Shown: positions 1 through 8,714 of the stretch, piece after piece | Position numbering within the stretch: the stretch's first letter is position 1 | How the letters are laid out: each line of letters starts with the position of its first letter | Assembly (NCBI GenBank): GCA_035548675.1 | Contig: DASZSJ010000142.1 | Span: 1 to 64,000, forward strand | Source: VRUE01 sp035548675 | GTDB taxonomy: Bacteria > Actinomycetota > Thermoleophilia > Solirubrobacterales > 70-9 | Length of the DNA: 64,000 nucleotides | Reading direction: 5' to 3' | The notes under the pieces: model-generated | Told to the model about the DNA's origin: nothing | Database searches by the model: none | Seen by the model: the letters and a program-made list of their open reading frames with translations, nothing else | Position numbers and translations under genes: made by a program

Positions 1-48
1 GGTTCCCCGGACGCTCAACGCGGCCGAAGGCCGTGTGTCCGGGGAACC
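1..48. repeat. Inverted repeat with 12-bp perfect arms
   Basis: Arms 1-12 (GGTTCCCCGGAC) and 37-48 are perfectly complementary, and the spacer contains a second hairpin (CGGCC GAA GGCCG). The left arm touches the window edge, so it may be longer. The repeat lies within the open PKD frame and would encode part of its tail. It resembles in design the other long palindromes of this window. Confidence 0.7.
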
Positions 49-969
49 CACCCCGACACCACCTTCTCTGGATGCCGCTGCAGCCGGACCAGGGGGCACG
101 GCGCCGTGCGTGCCGGCAGCGGCGCCGTGATCGGGCGCCGTCGCTTCGTGGCGGCGCCCACCCCCCTTGCGGTCCGGTCCGGAGAGCGGGGCCCCGACCT
201 GGATCGTCACCACGGCCGAGGCTCCGGCTCTGTCGCCCGGAGTTGTGACGCCGACGACCACGTCGTAGCTGCCGCGGCGGCCGAAGCTGTGGCTCGCTTC
301 CGGCCCGCTGGCCGAGTGGCCGTCGTCGAAGTACCAGGAGTATTCGAGCTGCTCGCCGGCGCCGGCGCGGGCGACGATCGCGCTGAAGGAGACCTTCCGC
401 CCGGGCCTCGTGCGCAGCGTCGATGCCCGCGCGCGGACGCGAAGCGGGGAGCCCCTGCGCAGGGACACGGTCACCCCCTTCGGCGCCGTGAAGGAGTCGT
501 TCGCGTTGAGGTCACCCGCGGCGGCGCTCGGCCTGAGGAAGCCGGTGCCACCGGCGGTTGCGTAGAGCACCGGCGGACCGTCGCCGAAGGCGTCCGCATC
601 GAGCGCCTGGTGGCGGCTGAGCAGGACCGAACCGCCCGCCGGGCGCTGGACCTCGACGTAGGAGAAGGCGTAGGGGTCGATTTCCGCCGCGGCGAAGATC
701 GCCGCCAGCGAGAAGCCAGTCAGGGTGACACTGCTTTCGCCGCCCGCGTCCTGCAGGGAATAGGGACGGCCGACGACGTCCTCCCTGCCGGCGAGCGCGG
801 CGAGGGAGAGCGTCTGCTGGCCGCCACCCGGCGAGATCACCGTCACCTGGGCGTCGTCGGCGCGCGCGCCGCTCGCCAGCGCGCCGCTCGCCAGCGCCGC
901 CGCGAACGCGGCGACGATCGGGCGAGCGCGACCGCCGCTCAGCCGGTTGTGAACGAGACCGAGAAGCAT
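1..969 (-). CDS. Secreted PKD-domain protein, 3' end beyond window
   Basis: The reading frame starts at the ATG at 967-969, inside the last codons of the upstream HtaA gene (31-bp overlap), and is open for 323 codons to the window edge. The N-terminus has a basic stretch and an Ala-rich hydrophobic segment ending near residues 35-40 (SGARADD), a likely signal peptide. Residues about 40-150 resemble loosely the sulfite-oxidase/molybdopterin-binding fold (weak call). Residues about 185-265 form a PKD-like beta-sandwich, seen from YSWYFDDG, SHSFGRRGSYDV and VVTIQV. After this comes a Pro/Gly/Ala-rich tail running through an inverted repeat at 1-48. Position as the third gene of the HtaA operon suggests a cell-surface accessory role in heme uptake. 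That role is inference; the N-terminal domain could also be a generic adhesive module. Confidence 0.72.
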   Translation of the reverse strand, partial: MLLGLVHNRLSGGRARPIVAAFAAALASGALASGARADDAQVTVISPGGGQQTLSLAALAGREDVVGRPYSLQDAGGESSVTLTGFSLAAIFAAAEIDPYAFSYVEVQRPAGGSVLLSRHQALDADAFGDGPPVLYATAGGTGFLRPSAAAGDLNANDSFTAPKGVTVSLRRGSPLRVRARASTLRTRPGRKVSFSAIVARAGAGEQLEYSWYFDDGHSASGPEASHSFGRRGSYDVVVGVTTPGDRAGASAVVTIQVGAPLSGPDRKGGGRRHEATAPDHGAAAGTHGAVPPGPAAAASREGGVGVGSPDTRPSAALSVRGT

Positions 970-2123
970 CCGAAGCCGTTGTTGGGGGGTGGGTAGAAGC
1001 CGGCGAAGACGGCCTGGCCGTCGTTGGTGAGCGAGCCCCGGATCGGCGCCCCGAGGGTAAAGGTGCCGGCTGGGCCCTCCGCCGGGGCCGAGGTGAGCGC
1101 AAGCGAGAGGATCGCGGCCCGCTTGTCCGGGTAGGCGAGTGCGCCCTCGCCGCGCAGGCGGAAGATCGCCCGCGAGGCGGAGCCGTTGATCTCGATCTCG
1201 GGATTGCGGGTGGTCAGGTCGATCCCATGCCCGAGGTACTTGAACCTCACTCCGCCCAGGCCGTAGAGCGCGGCCTCGCCGCTGGCGCCGTCGTACCAGC
1301 CTTCGGCAAAGGGGAAGGAATAGGAGTAGACGAGGGTCGGGTCGGTGCTCGCCGGGCGGTCCGGGCAGGGGTGGCTGCTCTCGGCGATCGGCGCGCCGGC
1401 GCTCGCACCCTCCAGGGTTTCCGGCGCGGTTTCGGTGTTGGCGTAGCGGATCCAGGAGTCGCGCACGTGCCAGGTGAGGGAGGCCGAGGTGACGTCAACC
1501 GCGCTGGCGGGGCGGGCAAGGCGCGGCGGTTCGTCGCTCAGCGGCCCCGGCTGCGGCGTGCGATCGAACACCGTCGCGGCGCCGACGCGCATGGTGGCGA
1601 GGATCCCGCCGGGCACCTGGGCTCCCAGCTTGCGGCGCAGGGTCCGCAGGGTTCCACGCCGCCAGGCGAGGCGGGCGCGGTGGAGCTGGGCGGTCCCCTC
1701 GGCGGGATCGATCAGGAGCCCGCCGGCCGGAGCGCGCAGGTCGAAGAGCACGCGGCGCTTGTCGCCACCCAGCTTGCCGCTAAGCGTGGAGGTTTGGCCC
1801 AGCTGGACGACGAGCGAGGAGAGCCTGACCGCCCGCCGGCTGCGCCCCTTCCCGGCGAGGAAGCGAAGCGCCCCCTGGGTGGTGAGCGCGGCTTCCCCCG
1901 CCTCGATCTCGCCGCCGCCGATCTGCAGCCGCGTCTGGCGCCCCACCGTGTCGGCTCCCCTGACGCCGGCAAGGGCGATCCCCCGCTTGCCGAGGGTCCG
2001 TGCCTTGGCGGCGGTGACGGTGAGCGTCGTGTTGCCGGTCGGCCCCGCCGCGCCCGCCGGAGCGGGCGCGGCAAGGGCAGCCGACAGCGCCAGGACCACC
2101 GCGATGACGGTCGCGCGGCGCAT
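939..2123 (-). CDS. Secreted HtaA-domain heme-binding protein
   Basis: A 394-residue exported protein. Residues 1-26 are a clear signal peptide (MRRATVIAVVLALSAALA, cleavage after PAGAAG). Residues about 30-175 form an N-terminal module that recurs in the upstream HtaA gene. Residues about 205-390 form one HtaA domain, opening with SLTWHVRDSWIRY and carrying the conserved FKYLGHGIDL and beta-strand segments. In Corynebacterium HtaA, conserved Tyr and His residues bind heme; Tyr and His are available here (KYLGHG). The gene starts 4 bp after the stop of the upstream HtaA gene, so the two should be co-transcribed. No LPXTG or C-terminal membrane anchor is visible, so the protein is either released or held non-covalently. 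Confidence 0.88.
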   Translation of the reverse strand: MRRATVIAVVLALSAALAAPAPAGAAGPTGNTTLTVTAAKARTLGKRGIALAGVRGADTVGRQTRLQIGGGEIEAGEAALTTQGALRFLAGKGRSRRAVRLSSLVVQLGQTSTLSGKLGGDKRRVLFDLRAPAGGLLIDPAEGTAQLHRARLAWRRGTLRTLRRKLGAQVPGGILATMRVGAATVFDRTPQPGPLSDEPPRLARPASAVDVTSASLTWHVRDSWIRYANTETAPETLEGASAGAPIAESSHPCPDRPASTDPTLVYSYSFPFAEGWYDGASGEAALYGLGGVRFKYLGHGIDLTTRNPEIEINGSASRAIFRLRGEGALAYPDKRAAILSLALTSAPAEGPAGTFTLGAPIRGSLTNDGQAVFAGFYPPPNNGFGCFSVSFTTG

Positions 2124-2127
2124 CGAG

Positions 2128-4104
2128 CTACTCGGTCGGGTGGACGATCGAGACCGTCACCTTGTTCAGCGGCGTGCCGGCGGTGCTCAAGCTGATCAGC
2201 GCCAGCGCGGCGCCGCCGGCTGCGGTCAGCTTTGCCGAGCTGTTGACCGAGTCCTTGTCGTCATCGCCACCGCCGATGACGTTGTCGGCTCCGGGGTCGG
2301 GGAACGTCCAGGTGACCGTCTCCTCGCCGGCTCCCGGTCCGGGCGTCGTGACGACGGTCATGCCGCCGGTTGCCAGGCTGGCGATGTCGACGCGACCGCT
2401 GGTCCAGGAGGTTCCGACCCGGCTGGCGACATCCATCGTCAACCGCGATTTGTCTCCGTCGATGACGATCGTGGGGTTAGCGAGCACCGTGCCGAAGCCA
2501 TGCGCTGTATTGCAGAGACCAACCGAACCGGTCCCGTGCAGGACCAGCCTGGCGGGTGAGCCGGCTTCGTACTCGCCGCCCGTGGCGGGCCAGGTGAAGA
2601 ACTTGCCTTCCCCGGACATGCTCACTGAATCGCTGCGCGTCGCACCCCCGGAGAGGTTGAACACGCCGTTGCTGTTGACGGTGGCGCGCAGGCTGTTGCG
2701 AAGCCCCCAACTGATCGCCCCGTTCGTCAATGCCTCCGGCGTGGACAGGGCCGGCAGCGCCGCGGGCGCGTCCGGTGCCACTGGCCAAGAGGAGGCCGTA
2801 GCTGACGAGGCGAGATCGCAGGCGCTGGCGAAGGGCCAGCTCACCGGCGTCGCCGTGCTCGCGGTGACGGTCAGCGGTTCGAGCTGGTCGCCCTCCTCGT
2901 AGTCGCACGGCCCCGGGTTGTGGGGATCGCAGAGCTGCAGTGCCTGCTCACCGGCCGCGGTCAGCGTTAGCGGCAGGTCCGACCAGGTGACCGTCCGCGC
3001 GTTTTCGTTGTAGAAGGGACTGGCGCCGTCGAGGTCCAGCGTCGCCAGGTCGACGCGCTGACTCGGGGTCCAGACGCCGCTCATGTTGGTGTCGACGTCG
3101 ACGGTGAGGCGCGATGCGTCCCCGTCGATGGTGACGGTTGGGTTGGAGAGGGTGACGCGGAACCCGTGCGGCGAGTTGCAGAGCACAACCGTTCCCTGGC
3201 CTTCGACCACAGCGCGGTCGTCGCCGGCGTCGGCTGGATCGCCGATCTCATAGCCACCCGAGTCAGCCGGGAAGCTGAACGTCCCGATCTGGGGCGCGGG
3301 CGGCGGCGGGTTGAGGACGGTCGCCGGCGCGATCGGCACCAGCGAGCCACCTGAGATTTCGACTATGTAGTAGCGCAGGTCGCCGCTGAGTCCCCATTCG
3401 ACCCCACCGCCGTCGAGCGCCACCGGGTTGTCGAGCTCAGCGCCGGGAGCCGGGGCGGCAGCGGAGCCCTCCGCCTTGCTCGTGACCTTCAGCGCGCACT
3501 GCTGCGCGTAGGGGTCGACGATCTCGGTCGGGGTCGGCTGCTGCGGCTGCTGCTCGCCGGACTTGGGCTCGTCCGCCGCCTTGGCGGCGGCGGCAAAGGT
3601 GGCGTCAAGCGCGACCGTGCCCAGCTTGCCCGCCGAGACGCCGTCGAGACCGAGCCGGGAGCGCAGCGCCCGGGCGCCCTTTCCGGTCAGCGAGAGCGGC
3701 GCTCGCGCGAGCTTCAGCGAGGACGCGCCGAGCTCGGGCTTGCCCTTCGCACGGAAGAAGACGAGGCGCCGCTTGCCGAGCTTGGCGCTGATCGCCGTGC
3801 CCTTACCGCCGACCTGCAGGATCAGGCCGCGCAGGCGGACCGCCCGTCTTTTCGAGCCGACCTTGATCGCGCCGCGAGCTCGGACGGTCGCCGCTCCGAG
3901 CAGGTCGACGCGAGTGATCGGCAGGGAGGTCTTGGCTTGCGGCAGCGACCTCACCGCGCCTTCTTCGAGCGTTAGCGAGACCGTTCCCTCGGCGGGCATG
4001 GCCAATGCCGATCCGGTCGTCAGCGACGCTCCCAGCGCCAGTGACACGAGCGCGGCGAGCGCTGTGCCGGCGCGGCTGTTGCGGGTCGTTTTCCTGGAAC
4101 TCAT
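2128..4104 (-). CDS. Secreted two-domain HtaA heme-binding protein
   Basis: A 658-residue secreted protein, first gene of the leftward operon with the second HtaA protein and the PKD protein. Signal peptide at residues 1-36 (ALAALVSLALGASLTTGSALA). An N-terminal module at about 40-175 is shared with the downstream HtaA protein. Two HtaA domains follow at about 225-390 and 460-640. Both carry the pattern W-G-L ... GGxYExG ... GxGxVxLCNxxHGF ... NPTxxIDGDxSRLTxDV, so both could bind heme through the His of HGF. A Gln/Pro linker separates the first module from the HtaA repeats. The start has AGGAGG about 10 nt upstream. The operator at 4172-4187 lies 68 bp upstream. The role is surface capture and relay of heme to the ABC importer, inferred from corynebacterial HtaA. 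Confidence 0.92.
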   Translation of the reverse strand: MSSRKTTRNSRAGTALAALVSLALGASLTTGSALAMPAEGTVSLTLEEGAVRSLPQAKTSLPITRVDLLGAATVRARGAIKVGSKRRAVRLRGLILQVGGKGTAISAKLGKRRLVFFRAKGKPELGASSLKLARAPLSLTGKGARALRSRLGLDGVSAGKLGTVALDATFAAAAKAADEPKSGEQQPQQPTPTEIVDPYAQQCALKVTSKAEGSAAAPAPGAELDNPVALDGGGVEWGLSGDLRYYIVEISGGSLVPIAPATVLNPPPPAPQIGTFSFPADSGGYEIGDPADAGDDRAVVEGQGTVVLCNSPHGFRVTLSNPTVTIDGDASRLTVDVDTNMSGVWTPSQRVDLATLDLDGASPFYNENARTVTWSDLPLTLTAAGEQALQLCDPHNPGPCDYEEGDQLEPLTVTASTATPVSWPFASACDLASSATASSWPVAPDAPAALPALSTPEALTNGAISWGLRNSLRATVNSNGVFNLSGGATRSDSVSMSGEGKFFTWPATGGEYEAGSPARLVLHGTGSVGLCNTAHGFGTVLANPTIVIDGDKSRLTMDVASRVGTSWTSGRVDIASLATGGMTVVTTPGPGAGEETVTWTFPDPGADNVIGGGDDDKDSVNSSAKLTAAGGAALALISLSTAGTPLNKVTVSIVHPTE

Positions 4105-4171
4105 CTTCGGAGGAGCCTCCTGTCCTCTGCGGGCGCGCCCGGCACAGCGCGTCGGTTTACGTTCTGCGGTG

Positions 4172-4187
4172 ATTAGGGAACCCTAAT
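4172..4187. promoter_or_regulatory. Predicted iron/heme operator, htaA operon
   Basis: ATTAGGG AA CCCTAAT is a 16-bp palindrome except for its two central bases. It matches the boxes before the ABC operon (7235-7268) and the DUF2470 gene (7584-7599). On the minus strand it contains the hexamer TAGGGT (4180-4185), which fits a TANNNT -10 element, so a bound repressor would cover the promoter. The regulator is unknown; a DtxR-family protein is a reasonable candidate. Confidence 0.75.
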
Positions 4188-4211
4188 AAATTCAGACTAA
4201 CAACGTAGGAA

Positions 4212-5035
<824 letters not shown>

Positions 5036-5036
<1 letters not shown>

Positions 5037-6019
5037 CAGACGACCTTGCGCAGCAGCCAGAGGAAGAGGGGCACGCCGAGCAGGACCATGAACGGCCCGA
5101 CCGGCATCTCGATCGGCGCCCGCAGGGTGCGGGCTAGCGTGTCGCCGGCGGCGAGCAGGGCGGCTCCGCCGAGGGCCGAGGCGGGGACGACGAAGGTGTT
5201 GCTCGAGGTACCGCCGGCCATCCGCACCACGTGCGGGACGACCAGGCCGAGGAAGCCGAGCAGGCCGGCGATCGCCGCCGAGGCGGCCGCCAGCAGCGCC
5301 GCCGCGATCGCCGCTCCGAGCCGGATCAGGTGCGGGCGCGAGCCCAGCGAGGCGGCGACGTCGTCGCCGAGGGCGAGCCGGTCGAGCGGGCGGATCAGCA
5401 GCGCCGCGCAGACGAAGCCGGCGGCGAAGTAGGGCCAGATCGTGCCCAGCTCGTCCCAGCCGCTCGAGGTTAGGCCGCCGGCGATGAAGAAGATCGCCGA
5501 GGGCGCCCGCTCCGGGTAGGCCGCCAGCAGCCCGGTCGTGCCGGCGGTGAAGAGGGAGAGGATCGCGATCCCGGCGAGGATCACCTTGCCGGTCGAGCCG
5601 CGGTTGTGGCCCGACCAGGCAACCGCGAAGACCAGCGCCGCGGCGAGCAGGCCGAAGAAGAGCGCCCCCAGCGGCAGCAGGGCGATCGAGCCGGGGAAGA
5701 GGATGATGATCAGGATCGCGCCGAAGCCCGCGCCGCCGGTGACCCCGATCACGTCGGGCGAGGCGAGCGGGTTGCCGAGCGCCCCCTGCAGGATCGCCCC
5801 GGCGATCCCCAGCGCCGCCCCAACCACCATCGCCTCGGCCGTGCGCGGCAGGCGCAGCGTCTCGATGATCTGCTGGTTGGGGCCGCTGCCCCCCTTGCCG
5901 AAGACGATCTCGATCACTTCGGCGAAGGGGACCTTGACCGCCCCCAGCGCCAGCGAGGCGACGACGGCGAGCGCGAGCGCGGCGAGCAGGCCCGCGAAGA
6001 CGAGGGTGCGGCGGGCCAA
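5036..6019 (-). CDS. hmuU: Heme ABC transporter permease, FecCD family
   Basis: A 327-residue integral membrane protein of the BtuC/FecCD family with about nine to ten hydrophobic segments. Family hallmarks seen: LRLPRTAEAMVVGAALGIAG (residues about 55-74), QGALGNPLASPDVIGVTGGA and GLLGFLGLVVPHVVRMAGG, the latter containing the cytoplasmic loop that meets the ATPase. It forms the channel for the substrate delivered by the binding protein encoded 6 bp upstream. The length is normal for the family. Confidence 0.92.
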
Positions 6020-6025
6020 GGGCGG

Positions 6026-6886
6026 TCAGTTCTCTAGGTAGACCCGCCGCACCTTGCGGATCGTGCGGGCGACGTCGGTGCCGGCCTGCAGCAGTGAGTT
6101 GTCGACCGAGATGTAGATGCGGCCGTTGCGCACCGCCGAGGTCGTCGACCAGGCCGGGTTCGTGCGCAGGTATTCGGTCAGGCTCGGGATGTCGTCCTCG
6201 TTGGCGTGGGGGACGGCGATGATCACGTCGGGGTCTTCGGCGACGACGATCTCGTCCGAGATCCGCTCGAAGCCCGAGCCCGAGCTGACGCCGCCGGTGA
6301 GCAGCCGCCCGCCGGCCTTGGTGACGATGTCGCCGCCCCAGCTGTTGGGCAGGAAGACGAAGGGGGTGCGGCCGACGCCGAGGATCAGCATCACGGTCGG
6401 GTGGGCGGAGATCCCTCTGCGCGCCTGGGCGACGCTCTTCTTCATCGACGCGACCAGGGCCTTGGCCCGGGCGCGGCGGTTGACGATCGCGCCGATCACC
6501 TTGGTCTGGGCGTAGGCGCCGTTGAGCCGGAACGGCTCCTGGACGAGGACGCGGATGCCGAGGTCCCCCATCGACTCGTTGCCCTTGGCCCAGGTGCGCG
6601 AGGAGAAGACGAGGTCGGGGTCGAGCGAGGCGAGCTGCTCGAGATTGGGCCCGTTGGGGTGGGAGAGCGGCAGAACGGGCACGCCCTTCACCTTCGGCGA
6701 GAGGCGTTCGTTGCCGCCCAGGGTCTGGCCGACGCCGACCGGCATCACGCCGAGCTTAACCAGCGTGTTGGCGGCGAATGGGGTGAGGGCGACGATCCGC
6801 TTCGGCGGAGCTTTCTGCGCCGCCGCGGCGCTCGCCGGCAGGCAGAGCGCGAGCGCCAGCAGGGCCGCCAGCAGCGCTCGCCTCAT
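6026..6886 (-). CDS. hmuT: Heme ABC transporter substrate-binding protein
   Basis: A 286-residue BtuF/HmuT-type periplasmic-binding-fold protein. Residues 1-23 are a signal peptide (ALLAALLALALCLPASAAAA). The Cys at about 15 lacks a good lipobox (LALC), so lipid anchoring is doubtful. The class III features are present: PKRIVALTPFAANTLVKLG, then LASLDPDLVFSS, a long helix region around 125-150, and DPDVIIAVPHA. Its ATG overlaps the stop of the monooxygenase gene by 4 bp (ATGA at 6883-6886), so translation is probably coupled. It should receive heme from the HtaA proteins and dock on the permease. Confidence 0.88.
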   Translation of the reverse strand: MRRALLAALLALALCLPASAAAAQKAPPKRIVALTPFAANTLVKLGVMPVGVGQTLGGNERLSPKVKGVPVLPLSHPNGPNLEQLASLDPDLVFSSRTWAKGNESMGDLGIRVLVQEPFRLNGAYAQTKVIGAIVNRRARAKALVASMKKSVAQARRGISAHPTVMLILGVGRTPFVFLPNSWGGDIVTKAGGRLLTGGVSSGSGFERISDEIVVAEDPDVIIAVPHANEDDIPSLTEYLRTNPAWSTTSAVRNGRIYISVDNSLLQAGTDVARTIRKVRRVYLEN

Positions 6887-7188
6887 GCGGGCACCTTGGC
6901 GTCGATCACGGTGTAGTTGCGAACTTCGCTGCCGTGGGCGAGCTCGCCATCGGCGTGGCGGTGGCTGAGCTTGAAGAGGTCGCTGTTGACCCAGGCTTTG
7001 AAGGCCTCATCGCTCTCCCAGCGGCTGAGGACGACGTACTCGCCGGCCCCCTCTCCCTCGCGCCGCAGCAGCTCGAAGCCGACGAAGCCCTCGGCCTTGT
7101 GGACGTGGCTCTCGCGCTGGAGGAAGGCACGCTCGAACGCCTCGCGGCGCTCCTCGTGCACCTGCACCACATTCATGACCGTTACCAA
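6883..7188 (-). CDS. MhuD/IsdG-type heme-degrading monooxygenase
   Basis: A 101-residue ABM-fold protein. Against the catalytic set of mycobacterial MhuD (Asn7, Trp66, His75) it has Asn6 (TVMNVV), Trp66 (WESDEAFKAW) and His76 (KLSH), and it shares RWESDEAFKAW almost exactly. It is therefore predicted to open heme and free iron in the cytoplasm. The TTG at 7186-7188 is the chosen start because AAAGGAG lies 7-8 nt before it; the ATG four codons later would be too far from that Shine-Dalgarno. First gene of the importer operon, so uptake and breakdown are co-expressed. The operator array at 7235-7268 sits directly upstream. Confidence 0.92.
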   Translation of the reverse strand: MVTVMNVVQVHEERREAFERAFLQRESHVHKAEGFVGFELLRREGEGAGEYVVLSRWESDEAFKAWVNSDLFKLSHRHADGELAHGSEVRNYTVIDAKVPA

Positions 7189-7234
7189 CGTTGGGCTCCT
7201 TTCGGTGCGCGGCGCCCCTGCCGGTAGCAGGCCC

Positions 7235-7268
7235 TTAGGACGCCCTAATTAGGTTTCCCTAATTAGGG
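7235..7268. promoter_or_regulatory. Tandem operator array before heme import operon
   Basis: Two 14-bp boxes lie end to end: TTAGGACGCCCTAA (7235-7248) and TTAGGTTTCCCTAA (7249-7262). An extra half-site TTAGGG follows at 7263-7268. Half-sites therefore alternate with a 14-bp period, and the junctions also read CCCTAATTAGG. The array is 47 bp upstream of the monooxygenase start. The TTAGG/CCTAA half-sites are those of DtxR/IdeR boxes, but the 4-bp inner spacing is shorter than in the classical 19-bp box. Confidence 0.75.
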
Positions 7269-7282
7269 TAGCCAAAGAATTC

Positions 7283-7582
7283 TCACTCGGCGTTGCCGGT
7301 GAGTACCTCCCTCGCCCGGTGGACCAGCTTGACCGTCGCCTTGCGCAGTCCCTCGGGTCCCTCGATCGGCTCCTCGTAAGCGACCCGGACGGGGACTTCG
7401 CCCCCGCGCGCCTCGACGATCAGGTCGAGGCCGGTGCGGTCGGCATCGAGGCAGCGGGCCGCGGTCGCGTCCGGGCAGTCACCCAGCGCTCTCGCCATCT
7501 CGAGCAGCGCCTCGGCGTGGTCTTCGTTCAGGTGGGCGATGGCACGCGCGGCGCCTTCGCTGACAGGATCGTTTGGCTTCAT
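7283..7582 (-). CDS. DUF2470 / HugZ C-terminal-like heme protein
   Basis: A 99-residue stand-alone DUF2470 domain. The hallmark is AHLNEDHAEALLEMARAL at residues 16-33, with the Asn-Glu-Asp-His centre, then CLDADRTGLDLIV and a final LVHRAREVL helix. In HugZ-type proteins this domain contributes to heme handling beside a split-barrel domain; here the split barrel is absent. The operator at 7584-7599 ends one base before the ATG. The TAGGGT hexamer inside it lies 9 nt from the start codon, so the mRNA is probably leaderless and shut off by operator binding. The function is inferred from the regulon, probably heme binding or storage. Confidence 0.85.
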   Translation of the reverse strand: MKPNDPVSEGAARAIAHLNEDHAEALLEMARALGDCPDATAARCLDADRTGLDLIVEARGGEVPVRVAYEEPIEGPEGLRKATVKLVHRAREVLTGNAE

Positions 7583-7583
7583 G

Positions 7584-7599
7584 ATTAGGGCACCCTAAT
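7584..7599. promoter_or_regulatory. Operator/leaderless promoter of DUF2470 gene
   Basis: ATTAGGG CA CCCTAAT, an inverted repeat with perfect 7-bp arms, one base before the ATG (7582). Read on the minus strand it contains TAGGGT (7592-7597), placed 9 nt before the start codon like the other leaderless -10 boxes of this window. Confidence 0.78.
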
Positions 7600-7621
7600 A
7601 GAGTGCCGCCGGAAGGGCGCG

Positions 7622-8431
7622 CTAGGGCTTTGGTGGGACCTGCGGCTCGCCGAGCCCGTAGGTCTCGTAAGCCCCGAACTTGGCGAAGGTCTTGTGGGTG
7701 GGGCCGTGGTAGTCGGAGGAGCCGGTGGGGACCAGGTCGAGCTCCTCGCAGAGCCTCAGCAGGTGCCTGGTCTGCCCTTCGCTGTGGGTCGGGTAGAAGG
7801 CCTCGACCCCGTCGGCGCCGAGCGAGCGGATCAGGTCCTCGACCTCACCCGGGTCATCGATGTCCCAGTAGGGATGAGCGATGACGGCGACGCCGCCGGC
7901 CTCGCGGATCGAGGCGATCGCCTGCTCGGCGCTCGGCCAGCGGCGTGGGACGAAGGCCTTGGCGCCGGGTACGAGGTACTCCTCGAAGAAGGGGCCGAGG
8001 TCGCCGCTCGCGCCGGCGGCGCGAGCGATGTGGGGGCGGCCGATCGAGAGCGCATCGCCGGCTTCGCGGATCGCGTCCTCGAGCTTGACTTCGAAGCCCC
8101 ACTTGTTGAGCCGCCCGATGATCTCCTCGGCGCGGTTGACGCGTTCTTCCTGCGCCCGCTCGCAGGTGGCGGCGATCGCCGCGGTGTCGATCCAGTAGCC
8201 GCAGATATGCAGGTCTTCGGCGTACTCGTGCACGCACGACATCTCCACCGCCGGCACCAGCTCAACCCCGAGCTTCTCCGCCGCGGCCGCCGCCTCGGCC
8301 ACGCCCGCCACCGCGTCGTGGTCGGTCAGCGCCAGCGTCGTCACCCCCGCTTCCCAGGCCTGCGCCACCACCTCGGCCGGCGCCAACTGCCCGTCGGAGA
8401 CAGTCGAGTGAGACTGGAGCTCGATCAGCAT
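7622..8431 (-). CDS. PHP-domain phosphoesterase, RNase AM/YciV-like
   Basis: A 269-residue PHP-fold metallohydrolase. Metal ligands appear in ELQSHSTVSDG (residues 3-13, HxH-type site), ALTDHDAVAG, PAVEMSC, VAVIAHPYWD and SSDYHG. This spacing matches the TrpH/YciV group, whose E. coli member trims 5' ends of RNA and hydrolyses 3',5'-bisphosphonucleotides. The ATG at 8431 is chosen because the first PHP strand begins right after it (MLIELQSHST); the frame is open further upstream but enters the palindrome region. The gene is monocistronic and divergent from the acyl-CoA carboxylase gene. Confidence 0.85.
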   Translation of the reverse strand: MLIELQSHSTVSDGQLAPAEVVAQAWEAGVTTLALTDHDAVAGVAEAAAAAEKLGVELVPAVEMSCVHEYAEDLHICGYWIDTAAIAATCERAQEERVNRAEEIIGRLNKWGFEVKLEDAIREAGDALSIGRPHIARAAGASGDLGPFFEEYLVPGAKAFVPRRWPSAEQAIASIREAGGVAVIAHPYWDIDDPGEVEDLIRSLGADGVEAFYPTHSEGQTRHLLRLCEELDLVPTGSSDYHGPTHKTFAKFGAYETYGLGEPQVPPKP

Positions 8432-8453
8432 CAGGCCGGCCACCCTAGAGCAC

Positions 8454-8499
8454 CGCATCCGACGTTGACCCCGCCCCGGTGTGGTCAATGTCGGATGCG
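8454..8499. repeat. Intergenic inverted repeat, 17-bp arms
   Basis: Arms 8454-8470 (CGCATCCGACGTTGACC) and 8483-8499 pair at 16 of 17 positions around a 12-nt spacer. It lies in the divergent region between the PHP and accA genes, so a simple terminator role is unlikely. Confidence 0.8.
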
Positions 8500-8574
8500 C
8501 ATCCAAGGGCTCGACCGAAGGGTGTGGCGGTGACGCAGGCCCTCGATGGTCGGTGACAGGTCGTGTCGCGAGGG

Positions 8575-8661
8575 GAGATGGGGGTGCCCCTGGACTGGCG
8601 GATACTCAAAATCGCGCGCCAATTGGCACGCGATTTGTCAGGCCAGGGGTACCCCCATCTC
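8575..8661. repeat. Nested inverted repeat between divergent genes
   Basis: The outer arms 8575-8593 and 8643-8661 pair at 18 of 19 positions. The spacer holds a second inverted repeat, AAATCGCG (8609-8616) with CGCGATTT (8629-8636), centred on the palindrome GCCAATTGGC (8618-8627). The whole 87 bp could fold as one long hairpin with internal loops, 54 bp upstream of the accA start. No coding role is visible. Confidence 0.82.
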
Positions 8662-8714
8662 ACGCCGCGCCACAAGCCGCCCCTCTCCCGCCCGTCCGAA
8701 TAGACTGCGCCGCC

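Noticed and set aside
106..996. A 296-codon plus-strand open frame at the left edge
   Set aside because: The minus strand here encodes a signal peptide and PKD domain in a consistent frame overlapping the HtaA gene. The plus frame is composition-driven.
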